A DNA stretch of 64,000 nt from Cognatiluteimonas telluris (GCF_011320095.1 NZ_JAANOY010000002.1:248001-312000); one strand, 5' to 3'; shown: positions 9,554-18,940, numbered from the stretch's first letter. Translations and numbers: made by a program. The notes: generated from the letters alone by a model not told the origin.

Positions 9554-10564
9554 ATGCTCAAGATCGATACCCACGCCCATTACCTGCCGCGCGACTGGCC
9601 CGACCTCGCGGCCAAGTACGGCGACAACCGCTTCCCGGTGATCCACCACGGCGAGGACGGGCGCCATCGCATCTACAAGGACGGCAAGTTCTTCCGCGAG
9701 ATCCTGCCCAAGACCTGGGATCCGGTGGAGCGCATCGCCGACTACGCGCGTTTCGGCGTGCAGGTGCAGGTGATCAGCACGGTGCCGGTGATGTTCAGCT
9801 ACTGGGCCAAGGCGCACCACGCGCTGGAACTCCACCAGGCGCTCAACGACCACATGGCGCGCACCTGCCGGGACCATCCGCGCCACTACGCGGGCGTCGG
9901 CACCGTGCCGCTGCAGTCGCCGCGCCTGGCGGTGCAGGAGCTCGAGCGCTGCATGGACCAGCTCGGCCTGCAGGGCGTGCAGATCGGCTCGCACGTCAAC
10001 GACTGGAACCTCGACGCGCGGGAGCTGTTCGAATTCTTCGAAGCCGCCAGCGACCTGGGCGCCGCGATCCTGGTGCATCCGTGGGACATGATGGGCACCG
10101 ATTCGATGCCCAAGTACTGGCTGCCGTGGCTGGTGGGCATGCCGGCCGAGCAGTCGCGCGCGGCCTGCTGCCTGGTCTTCGGCGGCGTGCTCGAGCGGTT
10201 GCCGAAGTTGAAGATCTGCCTGGCGCACGGTGGCGGCAGCTTCCCGTACACCATCGGCCGCATCGAGCATGGCTTCAACATGCGGCCGGACCTCGTCGCG
10301 ACCGATAACTTCCGCAACCCGCGCGATTACCTGGCGCGCATGTACTTCGATTCCTGGGTCGCCGACGACCGCGCGCTGCGCTACCTGCTCGACACCTGCG
10401 GCGTGTCGCGGGTGATGCTCGGCACCGACTATCCCTTCCCGCTCGGCGAGCAGGCGCCCGGCGCCGGGATCGAGGCACTCGGCTTGTCGGGCCCGGAGCA
10501 GGATCGCCTGTACCACGGCACCGCGCTGGAGTGGATGGGCCTTTCGGAGTCCCGCTTCGCATGA
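9554..10564 (+). CDS. nbaD: 2-amino-3-carboxymuconate-6-semialdehyde decarboxylase (ACMSD)
   Basis: Zinc-dependent amidohydrolase-fold decarboxylase that converts ACMS to 2-aminomuconate 6-semialdehyde and CO2, drawing flux away from quinolinate/NAD and into degradation. Length 336 residues, as in known ACMSD. Metal-binding residues are seen in DTHAHYLP (His7, His9), in VHPWDMMG, and in the late LGTDYPFP Asp; LAHGGGSFPYTIGRIEHG is typical of the family. The ATG was chosen because the protein starts directly at the first beta strand with the HxH motif; a 30-codon upstream extension is not family-like. The stop overlaps kynU by 4 bases. Confidence 0.95.
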   Translation: MLKIDTHAHYLPRDWPDLAAKYGDNRFPVIHHGEDGRHRIYKDGKFFREILPKTWDPVERIADYARFGVQVQVISTVPVMFSYWAKAHHALELHQALNDHMARTCRDHPRHYAGVGTVPLQSPRLAVQELERCMDQLGLQGVQIGSHVNDWNLDARELFEFFEAASDLGAAILVHPWDMMGTDSMPKYWLPWLVGMPAEQSRAACCLVFGGVLERLPKLKICLAHGGGSFPYTIGRIEHGFNMRPDLVATDNFRNPRDYLARMYFDSWVADDRALRYLLDTCGVSRVMLGTDYPFPLGEQAPGAGIEALGLSGPEQDRLYHGTALEWMGLSESRFA

Positions 10565-11841
10565 GCCACCAGCACGAGGTCTACAGCGACGACTACGCGC
10601 GCGCGCAGGACCAGGCCGATCCCCTGCGCGACCTGCGCTCGCAGTTCCATATTCCGCTCCACGAAGGCGGCGAGCAGGCCTACTTCTGCGGCAACTCGCT
10701 GGGCCTGCAACCGCGCGGTGCGCGCGCGATGGTCGAGGAAGTCCTCGACAAGTGGGCGCGCGACGCCGTCGAAGGCCACTTCCGCGAGCCCGCGCCGTGG
10801 ATGCCGTACCACGAGCTGGTGCGCAACGGCCTGGCCGGCGTCGTCGGCGCCGAGCCCTCGGAAGTGGTGGCGATGAACTCGCTCACCACCAACCTGCACC
10901 TGATGCTGGTCAGCTTCTACCGGCCGACCGCCGGGCGACCGGCGATCCTGATGGAAGCCGGCGCGTTTCCGTCCGACCGTCATGCGCTGGAATCGCAGCT
11001 GCGCTTCCATGGCTTCGATCCGGCCAGCGACCTGATCGAAGTCGAGCCGGACGAGGCCGACGGCACCATCTCGATGGCGGCGATCGAGCGCGCGATCGCG
11101 CTCCACGGCGCGCGCCTGGCGCTGGTGCTGTGGCCGGGCGTGCAGTACCGCACCGGGCAGGCCTTCGACCTGGAAGCGATCGCCCGCCTCGCGCATGGCG
11201 CCGGTGCGATCATCGGCTTCGACCTCGCACACGCGGTCGGCAACCTGCCACTGCGCCTGCACGACGTCGATGCCGACTTCGCCGTGTGGTGCCATTACAA
11301 GTACATGAACGCCGGCCCTGGCGCGGTCGGCGGCTGCTTCGTGCATGCACGCCATGGCGACAGCGCACGGCCGCGCTTCGCCGGCTGGTGGGGACACGAC
11401 CAGAAGACGCGCTTCCAGATGGGGCCGGCGTTCGCACCCAGCCACGGCGCCGACGGCTGGCAGTTGAGCAACCCGCCGATCCTGGGGCTGGCGCCGCTGC
11501 GCGCATCGCTCGAGCTGTTCGAGCGCGCCGGCATGGGCGCACTGCGCGAGAAGTCGGTGCGGTTGACGGGTTATCTCGCCACGCTCATCGACACCCGCCT
11601 TGCCGACACCCTGCAGGTGGTGACGCCCAAGGAACCGCCGCGCCGAGGCGCGCAGTTGTCGCTGCGGGTGGCGGGCGGGCGCACGCAGGGGCGCGCGCTG
11701 TTCGAGTACCTCTCGCAACACGGCGTGCTGGGCGACTGGCGCGAGCCCGATGTGATCCGCATTTCGCCGGCGCCGCTCTACAACACGCATGCCGATGTGC
11801 TGCGCTTCGTGCGTACGGTCGAGCGATGGCGCAGCGCCTGA
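10561..11841 (+). CDS. kynU: Kynureninase
   Basis: PLP enzyme that cleaves kynurenine or 3-hydroxykynurenine to anthranilate or 3-hydroxyanthranilate plus alanine. It has 426 residues, a fold-type I aminotransferase layout, the N-terminal YFCGNSLGLQPRGARAM motif, and the PLP lysine Lys247 in WCHYKYMNAGPGAVGG. The Asp that contacts the PLP ring nitrogen is in GFDLAHAVGN. The start overlaps the ACMSD stop (ATGA), so the two are coupled. With KMO downstream and the dioxygenase upstream, 3-hydroxykynurenine is the expected substrate. Confidence 0.96.
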   Translation: MSHQHEVYSDDYARAQDQADPLRDLRSQFHIPLHEGGEQAYFCGNSLGLQPRGARAMVEEVLDKWARDAVEGHFREPAPWMPYHELVRNGLAGVVGAEPSEVVAMNSLTTNLHLMLVSFYRPTAGRPAILMEAGAFPSDRHALESQLRFHGFDPASDLIEVEPDEADGTISMAAIERAIALHGARLALVLWPGVQYRTGQAFDLEAIARLAHGAGAIIGFDLAHAVGNLPLRLHDVDADFAVWCHYKYMNAGPGAVGGCFVHARHGDSARPRFAGWWGHDQKTRFQMGPAFAPSHGADGWQLSNPPILGLAPLRASLELFERAGMGALREKSVRLTGYLATLIDTRLADTLQVVTPKEPPRRGAQLSLRVAGGRTQGRALFEYLSQHGVLGDWREPDVIRISPAPLYNTHADVLRFVRTVERWRSA

Positions 11842-11913
11842 TCTCCATCGCCATTTTTCTGCCGACAGCCTGCGCCGAACAGCCGCGCTTCCGCTCATAC
11901 CAATGGCGCTGAC

Positions 11914-13287
11914 ATGACCCAGACCGCTTCCAGACACCTCACCATCGTCGGCGCGGGCCTCGCCGGTGCGCTCCTCGCGACCCTGCTCGCACGTCGCGGC
12001 TGGGACATCGACGTCTTCGAGCGCCGCGGCGACCCGCGGGTCGAAGGCTATGCCGGCGGGCGGTCGATCAACCTCGCGTTGGCCGAGCGCGGGTTGAACG
12101 CGCTGCGCATCGCCGGCATCGCCGACGCGGTGCTGGACCAGGCGGTGATGATGCGCGGGCGCATGGTGCATTTCGCCGACGGCAGCCAGCAGTTGCAGCG
12201 CTATGGGCGCGACGACTCCGAGGTGATCTGGTCGGTCAGCCGCGGCGAACTCAACATCACCCTGCTCGATGCGGCCGAAACCGCCGGCGCGAAGCTGCAT
12301 TTCGACCGGCGGCTGGAAACGGTCGACTTCGACGCCAGCGTCGCCACCTTCCTCGGCGACGGCGCGCACGCACACCGGTTCCAGGCGCTGATCGGTGCCG
12401 ATGGCGCGGGCTCGACCCTGCGCCGCGAGATGAATCGCGCGACGCCACTGGGCGAACGCATCGACCCGCTCGGCCATGGCTACAAGGAACTGGAAATCCC
12501 CCCTGCCGCCGACGGTGGCTTCCGCATGGAGCCCAACGCCCTGCACATCTGGCCGCGTGGTCGCTACATGTGCATTGCGCTGCCCAACGACGAGCGCACG
12601 TTCACGGTGACGCTGTTCCTGCCCAGCCGCGACGACGGCAAGCCCGGCGATCCCAGTTTCGAAACCGTTCTGACCGGCGAGGATGCACGTGCATTGTTCG
12701 CACGCGACTTCGCCGATGCATTGCCGCTGATCCCGGACCTGGTGGAAGACTTCGAAACCCATCCGACCGGCACCCTGTCCACGCTCAGCCTGGAGCGCTG
12801 GTCGCTGGGCGACAAGGCGGTGCTGCTCGGCGATGCCGCGCATGCGATGGTGCCGTTCCACGGCCAGGGCATGAACTGCGCATTCGAGGACTGCGTCGCG
12901 CTGGCGGAGCATCTGCAGGGCCATCGCGACCGCGGCGATGCCTTCGCGGCGTTCGCGTCCGAACGCCTGCCCAATGCCCGCGCGATCCAGCAGATGGCGC
13001 TGGAGAACTACCTGGAGATGCGCGAACGCGTCGACGACGCCGACTTCCTGCTGCAGCGTGCGCTGGAGCGCGCGCTGGCGGAGCGGCATCCGGAGCGCTT
13101 CGTGCCGCGTTACGCGATGGTGACGTTCAGCTGCATGCCTTACGCGACGGCATTCGAACGCGGACAGGTCCAGCGCGAGCTGCTGGTCGAGGCCACGCGC
13201 GGGCGCACCTCGCTGGAGGGGATCGACTGGGCGTGGCTGGACGCCGAGGTCGCGCGACGGCTGCCGCTGCTTGCGGCGCAGGCGTGA
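11914..13287 (+). CDS. kmo: Kynurenine 3-monooxygenase
   Basis: FAD-dependent aromatic hydroxylase that makes 3-hydroxykynurenine from kynurenine using NADPH and O2. It has 457 residues. The N-terminal dinucleotide fold is IVGAGLAGALLATLLARRG followed by an acidic end in VFERR. The second FAD motif is LLGDAAHAMVPFHGQGMNCA, characteristic of KMO. Bacterial KMO has a C-terminal helical region rather than a strong membrane anchor, and none is seen here. It follows kynU by 72 bases and is probably in the same transcript as ACMSD and kynU. No regulator gene (KynR/Lrp) is adjacent. Confidence 0.96.
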   Translation: MTQTASRHLTIVGAGLAGALLATLLARRGWDIDVFERRGDPRVEGYAGGRSINLALAERGLNALRIAGIADAVLDQAVMMRGRMVHFADGSQQLQRYGRDDSEVIWSVSRGELNITLLDAAETAGAKLHFDRRLETVDFDASVATFLGDGAHAHRFQALIGADGAGSTLRREMNRATPLGERIDPLGHGYKELEIPPAADGGFRMEPNALHIWPRGRYMCIALPNDERTFTVTLFLPSRDDGKPGDPSFETVLTGEDARALFARDFADALPLIPDLVEDFETHPTGTLSTLSLERWSLGDKAVLLGDAAHAMVPFHGQGMNCAFEDCVALAEHLQGHRDRGDAFAAFASERLPNARAIQQMALENYLEMRERVDDADFLLQRALERALAERHPERFVPRYAMVTFSCMPYATAFERGQVQRELLVEATRGRTSLEGIDWAWLDAEVARRLPLLAAQA

Positions 13288-13404
13288 TCCGCGATCTCAG
13301 CAGCGGAGACGATCGATCGTTACCATCCTGTGCGTCACTCGCGGCGGCAGACCCCGCCGCTGGCGCGCTACGCCGGGGCTCCGCCCGACCGAAAAAATGA
13401 AAAG

Positions 13405-13463
13405 AGCCGCGAACCGCCTGGCGGGACGCCCGCAAACCGCCCGCGGCTGAAACCGCTCCTGCG
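13405..13463. repeat. REP-like palindromic element in the kmo-sbcB gap
   Basis: An outer stem AGCCGCG/CGCGGCT (13405-13411 with 13442-13448) encloses an inner stem GCGGG/CCCGC, and the right side contains GGCTGAAACCGCTCCTGCG. The latter is the reverse complement of the GCAGGAGCGG-TTTC-AGCC type motif that is common as an interspersed repeat in Xanthomonadaceae. On the reverse strand the stem is followed by TCTTTTCATTTTTTC, so it could act as an intrinsic terminator in that direction, yet no reverse gene feeds it. The rest of the 232-base gap shows no gene that I trust. Confidence 0.55.
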
Positions 13464-13519
13464 AACGCCAAAAGCGCGTCCCGCTGGCGCGGGAACCCTT
13501 CAACGCTACCGGCTTACCC

Positions 13520-14974
13520 ATGCCCGCCAGCTTCCTGTTCTACGACCTGGAAACCTTCGGCGCCGATCCGCGCACGTCGCGGATCGCGCAGTTCGCGGCG
13601 ATCCGCACCGACGAGGCGCTGAACCAGGTCGAGGAGCCGATCAGCTTCTTCGTGCAGCCCGCCGATGACCTGCTGCCCTCGCCGGCCGCCACCCTCATCA
13701 CCGGGATCACGCCGCAGCAGGCGCTGCGCGACGGCGTCTGCGAGGCCGAGGCGTTCGCGCGGATCTTCGAGGAAATGGCGCGGCCGCAGACCTGCACGCT
13801 CGGCTACAACTCGTTGCGCTTCGACGACGAATTCGTGCGCCATGGCCTGTTCCGAAACTTCCACGATCCGTACGAGCGCGAGTGGCGTAGCGGTAACTGC
13901 CGCTGGGACCTGCTCGACGTGCTGCGGCTGGCGCACGCGCTACGGCCCGATGGCCTGCAGTGGCCCAGGCGCGAGGACGGCGCGACGTCGTTCCGCCTGG
14001 AGCACCTGGCGACGGCCAACGACGTCCGCAGCGGCGATGCGCACGAAGCCCTGTCCGACGTGCGTGCGCTGATCGGGCTGGCGCGCAGACTGCGGCAGGC
14101 GCAGCCGAAGTTGTGGGAATACGCGCTGCGCCTGCGCGACAAGCGCCATGCCGCGCAACTGCTGGACACCGTGGCCATGGCGCCAGTGCTGCACGTGTCG
14201 CAACGCTACCCGGCCGCACGCCTGTGCGCGGCCGCAGTGCTGCCGCTGGCACGGCACCCGTCGATCGACAGCCGGGTGATCGTGGTCGACCTGGATGCCG
14301 ATCCGCAGCCGCTGCTGACGCTCGCTCCGGAGGAGATCGCTGACCGCCTTTACACGCCCGCGGCGGACCTGCCCGAAGGCGAGGCGCGCATCCCGCTCAA
14401 GGAAGTGCACCTCAACCGCTGTCCGGCCCTCGTGGCGTGGCCGCACCTGCGCGAGGAAGACTTCGCCCGCCTGCAGATCGATCGCCCGCTGGTGGAACAG
14501 CGCGCGGCGCGCCTGCGCGAGGCCGGTCCGGCACTGGCGGAGAAAGTACGTCGTGTCTACGGCGTCGAGCGGGCACGCGACAGATCCGACGTCGATGCCT
14601 CGCTGTACGACGGCTTCGTCGGCGATGGCGACAAGCGTCGCTGCCAGGAGGTGCGCGCGACGCCACCGCAGATGCTGGCCGGGCGCGACTTCGGCTTCAA
14701 CGACGTGCGCCTGCCGGAGTTGCTGTTCCGCTATCGCGCGCGCAACTGGCCGGCGACCTTGACGCATGAAGAACGCGCGCGCTGGGACGATGTCCGCCGC
14801 CAGCGGCTGTTCGCCGAGCCAGCGGCCGGCGGCAGGTCCGGCGAATCGAGCCTGCGCGGATTCCGCGCCGAGCTCGCCCAGTTGCGCCAGTCCCACGCCG
14901 GCGATGGCGCGCGGCTGGCGCTGCTCGACCAGATCGACGCCTGGAGCCGCGAGCTCGAATCCAGCCTGCAATGA
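13520..14974 (+). CDS. sbcB: Exodeoxyribonuclease I
   Basis: Single-strand-specific 3'-5' exonuclease used in mismatch repair and recombination. It has 484 residues (E. coli ExoI has 475). The DEDD exonuclease domain shows FYDLETFG (Asp8, Glu10), LGYNSLRFDDEFVRHGLFRN and HEALSDVRALIGLARRL, followed by the SH3-like and C-terminal domains typical of ExoI. The start is an ATG in a run of CTTACCC without a strong ribosome site, but the domain begins right after it. The stop overlaps the DUF2461 gene by 4 bases. Confidence 0.96.
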   Translation: MPASFLFYDLETFGADPRTSRIAQFAAIRTDEALNQVEEPISFFVQPADDLLPSPAATLITGITPQQALRDGVCEAEAFARIFEEMARPQTCTLGYNSLRFDDEFVRHGLFRNFHDPYEREWRSGNCRWDLLDVLRLAHALRPDGLQWPRREDGATSFRLEHLATANDVRSGDAHEALSDVRALIGLARRLRQAQPKLWEYALRLRDKRHAAQLLDTVAMAPVLHVSQRYPAARLCAAAVLPLARHPSIDSRVIVVDLDADPQPLLTLAPEEIADRLYTPAADLPEGEARIPLKEVHLNRCPALVAWPHLREEDFARLQIDRPLVEQRAARLREAGPALAEKVRRVYGVERARDRSDVDASLYDGFVGDGDKRRCQEVRATPPQMLAGRDFGFNDVRLPELLFRYRARNWPATLTHEERARWDDVRRQRLFAEPAAGGRSGESSLRGFRAELAQLRQSHAGDGARLALLDQIDAWSRELESSLQ

Positions 14975-15657
14975 CCGCCTATTTCAGCGACAAGAGTTTC
15001 CGCTTCCTGCGCGCGCTGGCGCGCAACAACACGCGTGCCTGGTTCCAGGCGCACAAGCACGACTACGACACCCACGTCCGCGGCCCGTTCCTGCAACTGG
15101 TCACCGACCTGCAACCGGCGCTGCGGGAGGTGAGCGAGCACTACCGTGCCGATCCCAAGCCGGTCGGCGGTTCGCTGTTCCGCCTGCATCGCGATACCCG
15201 CTTCGCCAACGACAAGACGCCGTACAAGCGCTGGCAAGGTGCGCGGCTGTTCCATGCCCGCGGGCGGCAGGTGGAGGCGCCGTCGTTCTACATTCACCTT
15301 GAGCCGGGGGAATGCTTCGTCGGCGCCGGGCTCTGGCATCCCGAGCCGGTCACCCAGCGCGCGCTGCGCCAATTCATCTTCGACAATCCCGGCAGCTGGA
15401 AGGCCGCGGCGCATGCGCCCGCGTTCCGGCGTCGCTACGACCTGGAGAGCGAGCAGAAGCTGGTGCGGCCACCCCGGGGATTTCCGGCCGATTTCGAGTT
15501 CATCGAGGATCTCAAGCACCGCAACTTCGTCGCCGTGCGTGCGCTGGACGATGCCGTGTTCACCGGGCCCAGGCTGCGCCAGGAACTCCAGAAGGACCTG
15601 CGCGCCCTCGCCCCGTTCGTCGATTACCTGTGCGCGGCGCTGGACCTGGAGTTCTGA
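14971..15657 (+). CDS. DUF2461 domain protein (TIGR02453 family)
   Basis: A 228-residue cytoplasmic protein. The conserved pattern is present: N-terminal FSDKSFRFLRALARNN, then WFQAHKHDYD, then FRLHRDTRFANDKTPYK near residue 70, and HLEPGECFVGAGLW. The family is widespread in bacteria but has no established biochemical role. It overlaps sbcB by 4 bases, so it is cotranscribed with the exonuclease, a pairing that might hint at nucleic acid work, although this is only context. No signal peptide or membrane helix is seen. Confidence 0.88.
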   Translation: MTAYFSDKSFRFLRALARNNTRAWFQAHKHDYDTHVRGPFLQLVTDLQPALREVSEHYRADPKPVGGSLFRLHRDTRFANDKTPYKRWQGARLFHARGRQVEAPSFYIHLEPGECFVGAGLWHPEPVTQRALRQFIFDNPGSWKAAAHAPAFRRRYDLESEQKLVRPPRGFPADFEFIEDLKHRNFVAVRALDDAVFTGPRLRQELQKDLRALAPFVDYLCAALDLEF

Positions 15658-15745
15658 GGCCGCCATTGCGGAAGGCGGCCGGCAACGACGCCTCATTCAT
15701 CCCCCGCTGCCTAGGCTTTGCGCTTTCCAGCCGGGTATCACTCCC

Positions 15746-16804
15746 ATGCGGATCGCGCAGGTTGCGCCGTTGTACGAAGCCGTCCCGCCCAAGCTCTACG
15801 GTGGCACCGAGCGGATCGTCGCATTCCTCGCCGACGCCCTCGTCGACCTGGGCCATGACGTCACCCTGTTCGCGTCGGGCGATTCGGAAACCAGCGCGAC
15901 CCTGGCGCCGATGCGCGACCAGGCGATCCGGCTGGACCCGGAGCCGTTGAAGTCCGACCTCGCGGCGCACCTGTCGATGCTGCACGAAGTGCACCGGCGC
16001 AGCGCCGAGTTCGACGTCATCCACTTCCACGTCGACCTGCTGCAGTTCCCGCTGTTCGCCGACATGGCCGCGCGCACGCTGACCACCCTGCATGGCCGCC
16101 TGGACCTGAAGGACCTGCCCGAAGCCTACCGCTGCTGGCCTGGCTTCCCGCTGGTATCGATCTCCGACCACCAGCGGCGACCGCTGCGTTTCGGCAACTG
16201 GGCCGGCACGGTGCATCACGGCCTCCCCTCGGCGGGCTACGCATTCTCGCCGCGCGCCCGCGGCGGTTACCTGGCGTTCCTGGGCCGCATCTCGCCGGAA
16301 AAACGCCCGGACCGCGCGATCGCGATCGCCAAGGCGGCGGGCCTGACGCTGAAGATCGCGGCCAAGGTCGACCAGGCCGACGCGGCCTACTTCCGCGACG
16401 AGATCGAACCGCTGCTCGATGATCCGGCGATCGAATTCATCGGCGAGATCGGCGACACCGAGAAGTCGGCCTTCCTCGGCGACGCGGCGGCGTTGCTGTT
16501 CCCGATCGACTGGCCCGAGCCCTTCGGCCTGGTGATGATCGAGGCCATGGCCTGCGGCACGCCGGTGATCGCATGGAATCGCGGCTCCGTGCCCGAGGTC
16601 GTCACCGACGGCGTGACCGGGCGCATCGTCGAGTCGGTGGACGAAGCCGTCGCCGCGGTGGCGGACATCGCCAGCTACGACCGGGCGGCCATCCGGGCCA
16701 CCTTCGACCGGCGCTTCACCGCGCGCACGATGGCGCTGAACTACGAAGCGCTGTATCGCCGTGCGCTGCCGGCACGCGACCACGAATCACTGCGCCTGGC
16801 CTGA
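15746..16804 (+). CDS. Family 4 glycosyltransferase
   Basis: GT-B-fold glycosyltransferase of 352 residues, probably retaining and using a nucleotide sugar. The N-terminal half starts MRIAQVAPLYEAVPPKLYGG, with the glycine-rich loop, and the C-terminal Rossmann half carries the EX7E signature (PEPFGLVMIEAMACGTPVIA) and GSVPEVV. An 88-base gap separates it from the DUF2461 gene. The glucosidase-like gene follows 6 bases after its stop, so the two are an operon. The donor and acceptor cannot be read from the sequence; an alpha-glucan or a trehalose-like sugar is possible given the partner. Confidence 0.88.
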   Translation: MRIAQVAPLYEAVPPKLYGGTERIVAFLADALVDLGHDVTLFASGDSETSATLAPMRDQAIRLDPEPLKSDLAAHLSMLHEVHRRSAEFDVIHFHVDLLQFPLFADMAARTLTTLHGRLDLKDLPEAYRCWPGFPLVSISDHQRRPLRFGNWAGTVHHGLPSAGYAFSPRARGGYLAFLGRISPEKRPDRAIAIAKAAGLTLKIAAKVDQADAAYFRDEIEPLLDDPAIEFIGEIGDTEKSAFLGDAAALLFPIDWPEPFGLVMIEAMACGTPVIAWNRGSVPEVVTDGVTGRIVESVDEAVAAVADIASYDRAAIRATFDRRFTARTMALNYEALYRRALPARDHESLRLA

Positions 16805-16810
16805 GCCGCC

Positions 16811-18940
16811 GTGGTCGAGATGCAACCGGCAGCGACGGCTGCCTCCTTCACCACCCACGTCCTCAAGGACGGCGACAGTTTCATCGTCGCCAATGCCTAC
16901 GGCGACATCCATGGCGGCAGCGATGGTTTCTTCCATGACGACACCCGCCTGTTGTCGACCTGGCGGCTGGCCATCGCCGGCCTGCAACCCGAGCCGCTGA
17001 GCGCGGCGGTCACGCGCGACAACGTGTTCTTCATCGCCCACCTGACCAACCGCCCGCTTCCGGTGCTGGGCGCGGCGGATGCGGGTTCGGGCCTGATCCA
17101 CATCGCACGCACGCGCTTCCTCTGCGACAACCGCCTGTACGAGCGCGTGAGTTGCCGCAATTACGGCCAGGATGCGGTGGCCCTGCCCTTGCGGCTGCAG
17201 GTCGCTGCGGACTTCCGCGACATGTTCGAGGTGCGCGGCTCGGTGCGCCTGGCGCGCGGCGAGTTGCAGCCGGTGGAGGCCGGACCGGAGGGCATCGTGT
17301 TCCGCTACCAGGGCCTGGATGGCCGCCTGCGGACGTCGGCGGTCACCTGTTCGCGGCAACCCGAGGCCGTCGCGACGGATGGCATGGAATTCGTGCTGCA
17401 GCTTCCGGTCGGGGGGCGCGACGAGCTCTACCTGGAAGTCGGCCTCGAGCGCGAAGACACGCCGGGACGCGAGCGCTATCGCAATGCCGCCGCACGTGCG
17501 CGCCATCGCATGCGCGCGCGGCAGCGCCGCGGCGCGAGCGTGCGCAGCGAAGGACCGCTGTTCACCGCTTGGATGGATCGCTCGCGCGCGGACCTGGCCC
17601 TGCTGACCAGCGACCTGCCGACCGGGCCCTATCCGTATGCCGGCATTCCCTGGTTCTCGACGCCGTTCGGCCGCGATGCGGTGGTGACGTCGCTGCAGAT
17701 GCTGTGGATCAATCCGCGGCTGGCGCGCGGCGTGCTTTCGTTCCTGGCCGCGCACCAGGCGCACGACAGTTCGGCGTTCCTGGATTCGGCGCCGGGCAAG
17801 ATCATGCACGAGACCCGCAAAGGGGAAATGGCCACGCTGCGCGAACTGCCGTTCGGGCTGTACTACGGTGGCGTCGACACCACGCCGCTGTTCGTGATGC
17901 TGGCCGGCGCCTATGCGCGGCGCACGGGCGACCTGACCTTCATCCATTCCCTGTGGCCGGCGCTGCGGGCGGCGATGGCCTGGATCGAACGCGTCTGCGA
18001 CGCCAACCCGCATGGCTTCCTCGACTATGCCCGCGGCGAGACCAGCGGACTTGCCAACCAGGGATGGAAGGACAGCGAGGATTCGGTGTTCCATGCCGAC
18101 GGCCGCATCCCGCCTGGTCCGATCGCATTGGTCGAAGTGCAGGGCTATGTCTACGCCGCGCTGCGCGCGATGGCCTCCCTCGCGCGCCGTCGCGGCGAAT
18201 TGCCGCTGGCCGAGCATTGGACGATGCGCGCCGATCGCCTGCAAGCGGCAGTGGAGCAGCATTTCTGGATGCCCGAACGCAACTTCTACGGAATCGCGAT
18301 CGATGGCGATGGCGAACTGTGCCGGGTGCGCGCCAGCAATCCCGGCCACCTCCTCTACGTCGGGTTGCCGACGCCGCAACGCGCGGCGCTGGTGTCGGCA
18401 CAGCTGCTGATGCCGGCGTTCGCGACCGGCTGGGGCATCCGCACCCTGGCCGAAGGCCAGGCGCGTTACAACCCGATGTCCTACCACAATGGCTCGGTGT
18501 GGCCGCACGACACCGCGCTGTGCGCGGCAGGCATCGCGCGCACCGGCGATCGCGATGGCGCCGTGCGGCTGCTGCGCTCGATGTTCGAAACCGCGACCCA
18601 TTTCGACATGCGACTGCCGGAACTATTCTGCGGGTTCGCGCGCGCCCATGGCGCGACGCCGGTGTCCTACCCCGTCGCCTGCCTTCCGCAGGCATGGGCG
18701 GCCGGCGCCGGCTTCATGATGCTGCAGGCCTGCCTGGGGGTCGACGTCGATGGCTGGAACGGCGAAATCCGGGTGACATCACCCCGCCTGCCGCCCGGGA
18801 TCGAACAGGTCGCACTGCGTGGCCTGGTGGTCGCGGGACGCAACGTGGACCTCGTGTTCCGGCGCATGGGCGGCCGAGTGGTCGCCTTCACCGAGGGCGC
18901 CGACGCCACCTCGGTGCCGCTGCGGCTGTCGGGTGGGTGA
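16811..18940 (+). CDS. Amylo-alpha-1,6-glucosidase family protein (glycogen debranching-like)
   Basis: A 709-residue protein with a glycogen-debranching N-terminal domain (about residues 15-215; FIVANAYGDIHGGSDGFFHD) followed by an (alpha/alpha)6 catalytic domain of the GH63/GH133-like kind (about 260-660). Candidate acidic motifs are WFSTPFGRDAVVTSLQM, GLANQGWKDSEDSV and MSYHNGSVWPHDTALCA. It probably hydrolyses alpha-glucosidic bonds in an oligosaccharide or glucan. The first possible start is a GTG 6 bases after the glycosyltransferase; an ATG three codons later is equally possible and neither has a strong ribosome site. No glgA, glgB or glgX gene is nearby, so the true substrate is open. 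Confidence 0.88.
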   Translation: MVEMQPAATAASFTTHVLKDGDSFIVANAYGDIHGGSDGFFHDDTRLLSTWRLAIAGLQPEPLSAAVTRDNVFFIAHLTNRPLPVLGAADAGSGLIHIARTRFLCDNRLYERVSCRNYGQDAVALPLRLQVAADFRDMFEVRGSVRLARGELQPVEAGPEGIVFRYQGLDGRLRTSAVTCSRQPEAVATDGMEFVLQLPVGGRDELYLEVGLEREDTPGRERYRNAAARARHRMRARQRRGASVRSEGPLFTAWMDRSRADLALLTSDLPTGPYPYAGIPWFSTPFGRDAVVTSLQMLWINPRLARGVLSFLAAHQAHDSSAFLDSAPGKIMHETRKGEMATLRELPFGLYYGGVDTTPLFVMLAGAYARRTGDLTFIHSLWPALRAAMAWIERVCDANPHGFLDYARGETSGLANQGWKDSEDSVFHADGRIPPGPIALVEVQGYVYAALRAMASLARRRGELPLAEHWTMRADRLQAAVEQHFWMPERNFYGIAIDGDGELCRVRASNPGHLLYVGLPTPQRAALVSAQLLMPAFATGWGIRTLAEGQARYNPMSYHNGSVWPHDTALCAAGIARTGDRDGAVRLLRSMFETATHFDMRLPELFCGFARAHGATPVSYPVACLPQAWAAGAGFMMLQACLGVDVDGWNGEIRVTSPRLPPGIEQVALRGLVVAGRNVDLVFRRMGGRVVAFTEGADATSVPLRLSGG

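Noticed and set aside
10429-13089. Reverse open frame of about 886 residues opposite kynU and kmo
   Set aside because: Antisense shadow of two well-defined enzymes; composition and lack of motifs argue against coding.
13297-13521. Reverse frame of 74 residues in the kmo-sbcB gap
   Set aside because: It covers the REP-like palindrome, has no ribosome site and is Arg-rich; repeat DNA explains it better.
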